DNA of 64,000 bases from Siderastrea siderea (taxonomy: Eukaryota > Cnidaria > Anthozoa > Scleractinia > Rhizangiidae). Within the stretch, counting starts at the first letter, position 1; the number at the start of each line of letters is the position of its first letter. Below are positions 55,701 through 64,000 of this stretch, piece by piece. The translations under genes and the position numbers were made by a program. The DNA lies in the NCBI GenBank assembly GCA_964030785.1, contig OZ034968.1:46824353-46888352 (forward strand). Reading direction: 5' to 3'. The notes under the pieces were generated by a model. That model saw only the letters and a program-made list of their open reading frames with translations. It was not told the DNA's origin and searched no databases.

Positions 55701-58700
55701 AACAATCTTTTCCCCTCCCTCTTAAGACCTTTTTTGGGATGTGTGCATGTTTGTTGTCTTTATATCCCAATTTTGGGTGTCACTGTGACAGTTTCACCCA
55801 GTGATCTTGCTTGTTGTTGTCCAGTCATAATTTCATGGCGATTTCATTCACCACTGTATTTTTTCATTTTGTCCATGTCACTGTTCCAATGCCCTGCTGC
55901 TTGTCAGACTTTGCCCTGAAAGGGCCTTGCCTTCCAATAGTTCAGCCTCCCATCTTTGTAACATTGTTTGTTTCTTTTCTTTTTTTCTCAGATTCTTCTT
56001 CACACAGTAAAGAAACTAGTTCAATAGAACCAGGATCAGAAACAGCCCTTCAAAGTGGAGGGTCCCCTACCCCTCCCCCCACATTAAGTATGGTTGAATT
56101 GTTTAATCAGAGAAGACAGAAGCTGGTGCAAAGAAAATTCCATATTGCTGAGTTATCAAGCAGCATCTTGGAAAACCCACAAGAAAATGTGAGTTAATTG
56201 TGATTCCATTTTTCATTAGAGAGGATGACTCACAGTCATGCCCCATATGCAGTCTAGCAGTCTCATTAAAGAGTCTCGGAAAAGGTCTGGCTAAGGTTAC
56301 AATTTCATGCCTAATCCATTTAATTCTTAGTTGTTGCATAAAAACATGATGTATGTGGACAGGATTTATAGTCAAAATACTCAGCGCGTTCCGCGTATTA
56401 TTTGGGAATGACTTTCATTAATCGGGAACGGATTGCGTTATTGGAATCAAAATTCCACTTTCAAATTGAATATTGTAATGTTACAGCAGTAGTCTTGTTC
56501 CAAATAAGGAATGCGGATTGGTTTATTATTGATATGAGGCAAATGTTCACATGCAAGTGGCAGACTTTTGGCGGTTTGACCTAACTGACTTGGTTTGTGT
56601 TCGCTCAACAAAATACTAATCGCAAATACTTTTAAAAGTGAAGAAGCAGTCTGTTGCTATAAAACCGTGAAGAATAATTTCTTAAAAACAAGTCTGCTGT
56701 AAATGCACAAGAAATGTTCCTGAAAATTGAGAAAAATGCCCTGTTATGTCAAACCAATTGAAACCAACAGCCACCAACGGTTTCGTATTTCGCGTGTGAA
56801 CTTTTGGTTTATGTAACAAGCCAATCAACATTCGTTATTTCGCATGAGTCTACCATTGGAAGATTTCAATCTTCAATTTGAAAATGAAATTTTGATTCCA
56901 ATAATGCAATCTGTTCCTGTAATGAAAATCATTCCTGAATAATGAGCAGAACACGCTGAGTATTTTGACTATAAAGCCCAGTTCTCAATTCCACCATTTA
57001 TCCACTGAGCTACAGTGTATTCAGTTGTTAACTGTAACCCTTCAAGCCCCAATACCAGTATACATGTATATTTGTTGTGGTTCAATTTTATCCTTGGTTC
57101 AATTTTTATTTTGCTTTGTTTTATACTCATTGTCATACATTACCATATATACAAAAACAAAGGAAAATAAAAATTGAACTGAGAATAAAACTGAACCACA
57201 ACAAATTCTCCTCATTGTTCTCCATATATTCCTTATGGGACAAGTTGGGAGAATTTTTTCAGAATCAAGACATTCCATATTTGGTGATTGTCTCCTGTAT
57301 TCTAATGACCTGTATTTTTTATTAAGTTCTGATAATGTAAGGAGAAATAAGATTCTTGTCACTATTGGAGCTTAAAGGGTTCATAAAGCCCATGAACGGT
57401 CTAAATGTCTGAATGTGAAGAACTCAAGAAAAATTCATGTATTGTACGTGTCAGACACCAGCATGATCACTTGTATACTTCCTCCTATTAAAGAATTATC
57501 CTGGTTGTTTTCTAAAGGTATCTAAGCTTCATGAGCTATGTAAGCTGTGTGATGAGAAGGATAAAGATATTAGAATAACCACCAAAAAGCTGGCCATGGT
57601 GTCTCTGTTGACTGTGTTTAAGGATATCATACCAGGGTAGGTTCACTGCAGGAATTGTGAGTTATCTTTGAGTGAAAAGTAGCCACTATTTTACAGGGTT
57701 ATCACAACATTCATTATTCAATCAGTAACATCTGCTATACAGAGCTACTGTACATTGTCAGCAGCCTATCTACAGTGTGATGCAAATAAACATTTAATGA
57801 GGAAGCAGATTTTTACCGCTGAAAGAATGAAAATCAAATTATAGCCAACTCCCATAATACAAATGGTGACTTGTAAAATGTTGTGGTTCAATTCTATCCT
57901 TGGTTCAATTTCTATTTTCCTTTAACTCATTATCATACATTATCATACACATAAACAAAGGAAAATAAAAATTGAACCAAGGATAAAATTGAACCACAAC
58001 ATAAATACCTCATTTGCTTCATCACCTCATATTGCAATCTATATCACAATACTTTGTTTCACTGTATGTATCGTGTTTATTTTTTTAACCAGGCTGCCTG
58101 GGTTGCGACAACTTCTAGTAGTAATACTGTCGTTTTTCCTTTTTTGTTTTCTGTCCTAAGCAACTTACCTTACTGCTATTTAGTTTTCACTTGGCCAACA
58201 TACATGTATCACCCATTGTAGTTCTGGATTATGCCAGACATCTGGTTTTTAATTGGCACTCACCCTAAACATCTGGTTTTCCCTCAACAGTGTATGTGTT
58301 CATTGGCATGACATGTATAATAATTATAGTCAGTGTTTATGTTAAAAGACATGCTTCTTTACTTGTGAGATTTTCTGAGTCTTAAATTCAGTTTGTCCAC
58401 AGTGGCAGGGTTGTAATACCTAATGGTCAATTTCCAGTGACCATGGAATGTCACTGGAAATTCCGACGGGGTGGGGGGGGGTTGTCAAAGGCCAAAACTT
58501 TTAAAGGAATTAAGTATGAAGCTAAACTGGAATTTCCGGGGGGTGAGGGGTGAAAAACCATCAATTGAAAGTGAAAAACCATCTGTGGGGGAGATATGGA
58601 TATTTTCTGGAACCACACAATGGACTTTCTAAAGTAATGTTTTCTGTATTCTAAATTTAGGTATCCAATTAGAAAAACTTCAGAAAAAGAGCAAGGTGTT

Positions 58701-59938
58701 AAGGTATGATCTGGTTTAATCTACATGAAACCTTTAACTGTATACCTTTTGATTACATCCAAACTGTGAACCTCTGAACTGAGACAGTTTTGAACAAATG
58801 CCTGGCTCTAATTAGCATATTTCCATATTAATATGATAAGCTGATTTTGTAAAATGATAAATAAAAAAGAAGTTATCGCTGTGGGCATTTTTTAGGTCAT
58901 TAACGACACAGTGGTTTAATGTAAGCAGCTCCCTTAAAAAAAATTAAGAGGTTTACATGTATGTATGTTCATTCGTATGATGTGACTAGCAGACAAGAGT
59001 GACAAATGGAGAATGTCTCGCCTTCAAATAAGTTTCTTTCCTCATTGGCCTATTTCTGTTACAGTTTTTTTTTAAATTTTATACCTGGCTTTACTTGCTG
59101 ACTTGTGAAGAAGCAAAAAATATTTTCAATGTTTCTGATGCAGAGTTACAGTACAATGTATATGAATGAAGTTTGGGAGAATGAGATGTACAAACACAAG
59201 GCAAAGGCAAATATTTCTAGTTCTGTTTTGAGTTCCAGGACTACATGTACCATGAGCATTACATTGTTGCTTAAGCTTTTCACTCCCAGCGTTAGTTACA
59301 GAGACATTTATTTTTAAGGTGCTTCTAACTTTTGAGTCTTTGGATGAAAGACCATTCGAATGAAACCTCTGCAGCAGTACTTTCACATGGTGCTATCTAT
59401 ATTTAAGTATTTTACGAAGTGAAATTTGGGATTTGTCTTGAATTCTGATTTAAGGCACTCTTGAGAGTAAAAGGGTTAACTCATTTTTGCTTACATTATT
59501 ACTTAACTCTTTTAGCCCTTTCAATCCCAAGAGTACCTAAAATAAAAATTCAAGACGAATTCCAAATTTCCTTTTTTTTTTTTAATCTAAACAAAAATAG
59601 TACCATGTGAAAGTACTGCTGAAGAGGTTTCATTTGAATGGTCACCTCAGTGTCTCCATAACTGACTCTGGGAGTGAAAGGGTTAGAGGTGCCATAATAC
59701 ATGTATTTGTTGTATATACATGTTTATTCTCACTGTTCATTTCAAAAATTGAGAATCTGATAAACTAATAATGGTGGTGGAATCAAATTGACTTACATTG
59801 TATAGTCATGAACGTATAAATGTGTATATATTTCTACTGTTTAGTTATCCAAAGAAGTTAAAAAACTGAGAGACTTTGAAGAAGGGCTGCTAAAATACTA
59901 CCAGGAATACTTACAAATCTTGGAGGCCACTGTACAAG
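52708..59938 (+). CDS. NOC3L: Nucleolar complex protein 3 homolog (NOC3L), N-terminal part, six exons
   Basis: Exons: 52708-52889, 55052-55224, 55992-56188, 57518-57636, 58661-58703, 59845-59938. All introns are GT/AG and phases join without a break (269 codons plus one base). The start has a basic run (KRKRSKKAKKAH) and an acidic run; exon 2 has a second basic run and the family motif LLPIKSKDSIIQ. From residue ~152 the NOC3p domain is clear: VELFNQRRQKLVQRKFHIAE, then ILENPQENV, KKLAMVSLLTVFKDIIPGYP, VKKLRDFEEGLLKYYQEYLQ. Human NOC3L is ~800 residues and acts with NOC2 in nucleolar 60S assembly, with a replication-licensing role in yeast. The C-terminal CBF-type domain is not in this window, and intron 6 contains a large repeat, so the gene is partial here. 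Confidence 0.93.
53166..53556. mobile_element. 391-bp Tc1/mariner-like MITE in NOC3L intron 1
   Basis: The TIR starts CAGTAAAAACCCGCATATAA and the complement ends at 53556. TA lies on both sides (53164-53165 and 53557-53558). Arms are ~28 bp. No transposase. Confidence 0.8.
56369..56971. mobile_element. 603-bp TIR element in NOC3L intron 3
   Basis: The ends are TAGTCAAAATACTCAGCG and its complement, with TA on both sides. Pairing continues, with mismatches, for ~115 bp in each arm, including TTGGAATCAAAATT near the arm end. No coding sequence. Confidence 0.75.
57073..57203. mobile_element. 131-bp palindromic MITE in NOC3L intron 3 (copy 1)
   Basis: TGTTGTGGTTCAATTTTATC at the left end is mirrored at the right. 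TTTATTTTGCTTTG pairs with CAAAGGAAAATAAA with one mismatch. The whole element folds into one hairpin. A second copy lies in intron 4. Confidence 0.85.
57879..58001. mobile_element. 123-bp palindromic MITE in NOC3L intron 4 (copy 2)
   Basis: Same family as 57073-57203, with TGTTGTGGTTCAATTCTATC ends and the AAAGGAAAATAAAAATTGAA arm. It lies about 240 bp after exon 4; copy 1 lies about 310 bp before it. Confidence 0.85.
58427..58620. repeat. G-rich repeat in NOC3L intron 4
   Basis: About 190 bp, also present in diverged form at 60283-60472. Shared blocks are GAAATTCC or CAAATTCC before a G run, TTTTAAAGGAA, GAATTTCC, and TATTTTCTGGAACCACACA. It contains a small hairpin, CCAGTGAC/GTCACTGG (58434-58461). 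Confidence 0.7.
59275..59690. repeat. Inverted pair of a ~190-bp repeat in NOC3L intron 5
   Basis: 59275-59478 and 59508-59690 are inverted copies separated by about 30 bp. Shared blocks in opposite orientations are CTTTTCACTCCCAG or CTTTCACTCCCAG, CAGCAGTACTTTCACATGGT and GAAATTTGG. The intron RNA could form a long imperfect hairpin. Confidence 0.8.
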
Positions 59939-60282
59939 GTGTTGTACATAAAAATTAATATACTTGTTGCAAACTGCTGTCCTCACTACACTGTACACGT
60001 ACTGTCACATTGAAAGCCATTGTCAATTTTGAATATCCTACCACTGATGTTTCCTTTTAATAAAAAATGTGGATGCAGCAGGAGCATTTCAAGTAGAGCT
60101 GAAATCAAATGAAACTGTAATTTTTATTATCCCAAGTATGATGCTGTCATGGACAAAGACAGGTTTTCTCAGTGGGAGGGGGGAGTTTCTTAATGAGCAT
60201 TGGGAGAAAAAAGTGTGACTGGTTTTTTGCAAGATACAGCTGTAGCTGGTTTGCTTTATTATTATTGTGTGGTTTCAGAAAA

Positions 60283-60472
60283 TATCCATACCCACCCCGT
60301 GGATGGTCATTGCAAATTCCAAGGTGGTGGGGGTGGGGGGGCATCTCACAGGCTAAAATTTTTAAAGGAAAGTATGAAGTTAAACCAGAATTTCCAGAGG
60401 GGTGGGGGGGTATCAAAGTAAAAAAGCCATGCATCGAGAAGGTATCAATATTTTCTGGAACCACACATTTTT
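60283..60472. repeat. G-rich repeat in NOC3L intron 6
   Basis: Diverged relative of 58427-58620, same orientation. It ends in TATTTTCTGGAACCACACA, immediately before the family Y repeat. Confidence 0.65.
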
Positions 60473-60473
60473 G

Positions 60474-63027
60474 AGCTATTTTGTCTACAAAATAGCCTCA
60501 TATTTGGCATGCAGCCTCAAGTTTCTGGGAAGGTTGGTTCTTTGGTTGGTTGGATGGTTGGTTGGTTTTTAGGTGGACCATGTTTGGCATTCCCTGATGA
60601 CTGTCGAATTTTACCGAAAGCCTAGTTGTCGGGGCCGGAACAAAAATGCAAATGAGAATGCACGGAAAATTCCGCTACTAAAGCGTCATGACGAAAGTGT
60701 CCAGGTTTCATTTGCTTGATGTTGGATATTTATATAACAAATAGAAATGGCTGGCTTCCTTGTGTTAGACTTCCTTAGAAAACGAATCGTCAGCACAAAC
60801 CTGGCTTACACGTGAGCGGAAGCGAATTCTAGTAAATAATTCGTGGGTTATCTGATATTTATGATGTTTGGTCTAGGAAATATTTGTCAGCTTCGTTTGT
60901 TTTGATAGATGAGAATTGGAACAAATCCTTTGTCCGCATGCGCATAACTTACGTTTGGAGATATATGGTTCAACTTTAGAGTGTGAGAAATAACGGGACT
61001 TCTGTGCAGGGATGTCCCGTAGTAAATGATGGTAAATAGATGGCAAATAGTTTGAAGGTATAAAAAGGGCAGAATCGTGAGTTTCAAACTTAAGTGAATT
61101 ATTGTTTGCACCTTTTGGTAGGTTTTAAAATTAATGCCCATGCCACTTGATCACTAGGTCTGTCAAAGGCACAAGGTCGACAAGGAAAAAGATTGTATGG
61201 GTGCCATAAACGTTGCTCGGACGTGCGACTAGCTAAGCGCAAAGTTAGAGGCGGCTTAGCCAGAGAAATGATTTCTGGTTAGGCTGCGTGGCGGTAGCGG
61301 GATTGTTTGTACAAAGTTTGAGCGGAAAGATCAGCACAACAATCAAATCAAATCAAAACAATTATCACCTTCAATACGAAGACAAAAATGCATGAGTAGC
61401 TCCACGCAAGATTCGTTTCACAGTTTTATAGACACAAAAATCGGTTATCACTTCTCAGATTACAAAAAACGCATAAATTTACTCATTCCCCACTTCCTTT
61501 TAAGTTTCTCCCTTTGTTACACAACTCTAGCTGCCACAAAAGCCAATAAAAAGTGCCGAAAACGAACTTATGACAGTCGTATGAAAGTCTTGTGACTCGC
61601 CATTGAACTTTGTGTCATCACATGTTTGTACGTGACAAAACACCACTTGTTTACACACAACAGTAACCTGATCTCACGCTCAATCAACGTAACACGTTCT
61701 TTACACGTGAAACGACCCACACTAAGCATTATCACATGACTGCCTGGCCGTGCGATAAAATCCCGCCCCGCCACCCCCTGGAGCTATCAAAGCAAAATTT
61801 GGCCTTGACTTGATCACATGCACTCCACGTGATGAAATTCATGTTGTTAACCATACAGGGGAACCACTCCATTATTATTCTCGAATTCGCTCATTTGAAA
61901 TTCCAAAAATTCCTTCGCCCATTACCACCTCTCTACATAACAAAACAAAACATCCCTTAATATTATTTTCACCCAATTTTGCATCTTACTTTCGCATCAA
62001 AACAAAATTTATTCGCTTAACACAACCACTGTTTTTTATGTTGTGTTAGCGAAGCTGAGACCACTACAGTGTGGCACCAATATTTTTGCGGGACTTTAAT
62101 TTTGCAAATGGCGATTTTTTTGTGTGTTTTGCGGGACTAATCTTTTGCGATTGGGGAAACTGTTTATTCTTCTTGGAATTAATTTTTGCAATTTTCTGGA
62201 AGCTGCCTTCTATTTGGAATTAAACATTCTCGTTTTTTGAGTATAAACAATCGAATTCAGGTGAACAACATGCATATGTATAACACGTTAAATCAGTTAA
62301 TCAATGGAGCACCTTCGGTCGATCCTTTTTTTAAAGCTTTGAACGGCTTAATACTTGTAATGTACCGACTGCAATTTCATTGTTTCATTTCTGAGTGTTT
62401 TGCTTCTAATTTCGTTTTATTTTTTGAACGAAAGAGACGGTTTAAGTAAATGGGCACCAACATAATATTACATCACATACAAAAGGCGAAGTTTGTATAT
62501 GAATTTCAACAATGGTCAGGAGTAAATTTGTGCGGGAATTATTTTTTTTCGCGGGAACTTTTTTTTGTGGATCGTGAAAAAACCGTGAAAATCCCAAAAA
62601 TTTGAATCCGGAAAAAATTAGTGCCACACGGTATGTCAGCACATGCTATGTTTCTGGCTTTTTTGACAGTTTGCTACGTGACTTAAGTCACCTAAGACTT
62701 ACACAAGTCACACAATGGCATGATCTTTTCTAACAAGGCACGCTTATTACTTGATTTTAGCCGTGTGTTCCAAAATGTAAGTCCATGTGAAATAATCTGG
62801 AAAATAAAACAGAGCTTATTTATATATTTGGCTCGATACGGGAGTTGCCGCGTTTGTCAAGCATGATGTCACGCAAGAAGAAGACGTACATGACTTTCAA
62901 GATCAGCTATTCTCTACTGGTTCAAACATTACAGAATTAATTTTTGTGACAAGTTACGCTTGCTACTAGATCCAAAATATTTGTCCATGGAAAAATAATC
63001 TTTATAATAGAAAGCCACAAAATTTAA
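60474..63027 (+). repeat. Family Y repeat, copy 3 (~2.55 kb), in NOC3L intron 6
   Basis: Aligns end to end with 28267-30760: the palindrome GCTATTTTGT/ACAAAATAGC (60475-60496), a short TTGG run, TATAAAA (61059-61065), and the internal segment 62070-62632 bounded by GTGTGGCACCAAT and CCACACGGT. Similarity ends at GAAAGCCACAAAATTTA. Flanks differ from copy 2, so about 60474-63027 approximates the element's true span. Confidence 0.8.
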
Positions 63028-63920
63028 GGTGGCTCGATCGAGTTTTTGAGTGACGATACCTCTCAACTTTAAGCTACTAGTGTACCACAGTGAACAACCC
63101 AATAGAAAATCGATCGTTACTGGTGACCTAGAGAAAGATGAAGGTTTTACATGAGGTACCTTTCATCGAAATCGGAGTTACCATAGCAACGTAATGACGT
63201 CATCCCCCATTTTACATGAGAGCTAATTAATTGTCACCAAGAGACAATTCTGGGAAGTGCTCGACTGGATCTTCGACCTGACATATTTGTCTTCACGTCT
63301 ACAAAATTTGAAGAATTTCTATGAGAGAGTTTTCGAAAAATTTTCGGGTGAAGTTTTAAGGTGTTAAAAAACAACAAAAACAAAATAATTTTGAACTGTT
63401 ATTGAAAAGTATGTCCACAGTGACTTGATGAAACAACATTTTGGTTTTAAATGAATGATACGTCATCTAATTACTCTATGTGAAAATTTCGGGGAAATCG
63501 TTCCATTTGATTTTTAGAAACGTTGGCTTGAATATGAACTGGTTTAGTGTGCTACGCGGCTTTTTTATCAAAAATCGACCCTACACTTATTAAAATGATT
63601 ATGAATTAAAAAGCGGTAGATGAATTTTTTTAAAACTTTGCTTTTAAGGAGAATAATCAATATTCAGTACAATCCCCGAGTCTCAAACTCATTGAAACGT
63701 TGTAAGGCTATCAATTTAAAGCCTAAACTCAGGAAATTATTGGACTGAATTTTACGCCAGTGGCTTGTTGCTCTTATTATGCATCTCCATTGTTTCGAAT
63801 AGGCGTGCAATTGTAAATTTCAGTACATCATGAATTCATATAACGCTTGATTGCTTTCCGAAGATGTTCCGAAAAACGTGCTAATGTACCAGGTCAGCAT
63901 TACAATAACAATGGACAGGC
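63028..63920. other. Unassigned tail region
   Basis: It starts GGTGGCTCGATCGAG. No ORF, TIR or exon of NOC3L is recognisable. It presumably continues intron 6 or lies beyond a truncated gene. Confidence 0.4.
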
Positions 63921-63921
63921 T

Positions 63922-63990
63922 GACAGCAGTGAGTGCAAACCTCAAGGTTAGCAGTAAGCGCAAACTTTGGTTAGCAGTGAGCGCAAACGG
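63922..63990. repeat. Short tandem repeat at the window end
   Basis: Three units of 20-26 bp sharing AGCAGT(G/A)AG(T/C)GCAAAC. The window ends just after, so copy number is a minimum. Confidence 0.7.
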
Positions 63991-64000
63991 AAAGCTGCTG

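Noticed and set aside
59939..60282. A seventh NOC3L exon before the intron 6 repeats
   Set aside because: No frame in this interval continues the NOC3p domain with GT/AG borders.

Overview
The window is animal nuclear DNA: AT-rich, intron-rich, and full of transposons. The one host gene I can name with confidence is the 5' part of NOC3L. The repeat types (CR1/L2-like LINE tails, a Ngaro/PAT-type tyrosine-recombinase retrotransposon, PIF/Harbinger, many hairpin MITEs) and an IRAK-type death-domain gene suggest an invertebrate. A hexacoral is my best guess; it is inferred from general repeat character, not proven here.

Layout. 1-4.8 kb: a tandem duplication interrupted by a LINE 3' end, then two direct LTR-like repeats. 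4.8-7.1 kb: no recognised gene. 7.1-8.0 kb: a pogo/Tigger-like remnant with a hAT-like element nested in it. 8.0-13.9 kb, minus strand: a small death-domain gene with three coding exons, a probable 5' UTR exon and kappaB-like sites in its first intron and upstream. 14.4-17.1 kb: two terminal-inverted-repeat elements side by side, one MULE-like with an 11-bp target duplication and hairpin ends, the other a 1.25-kb foldback with ~600-nt arms. 17.1-20.6 kb: mostly anonymous. 20.7-26.7 kb: a minisatellite array on the plus side, then a decayed YR retrotransposon on the minus strand with a second array. 26.8-31.5 kb: a LINE 3' end and two copies of a TATA-containing, (TTGG)n-bearing repeat called family Y here. 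31.5-35.0 kb: an unrecognised ORF and small repeats.

35.0-49.9 kb is the most informative block. Two copies of a ~2.18-kb TIR family (called X here) each carry a perfect 9-bp target duplication. Copy X2 has received an apparently intact PIF/Harbinger transposon (3-bp duplication AAT; Myb-like protein plus DDE transposase) and an apparently intact 7.2-kb Ngaro/PAT-type retrotransposon (gag with zinc knuckle, RT-RNase H, tyrosine recombinase, split direct repeats A1...B1-A2-B2). X1 acts as the empty site for both insertions, so every junction can be read at base level. The retrotransposon's gag gene has an intron filled with a ~24-copy, 49-bp minisatellite. The decayed minus-strand relative has an unrelated minisatellite in the same place.

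50-64 kb: anonymous DNA with a 215-bp tandem repeat, then NOC3L on the plus strand. Six exons (269 codons) can be spliced in phase. The rest lies beyond the window or past intron 6, which holds a third Y copy. NOC3L introns contain at least four hairpin or TIR MITEs, and exon 4 sits between two copies of the same palindromic MITE.
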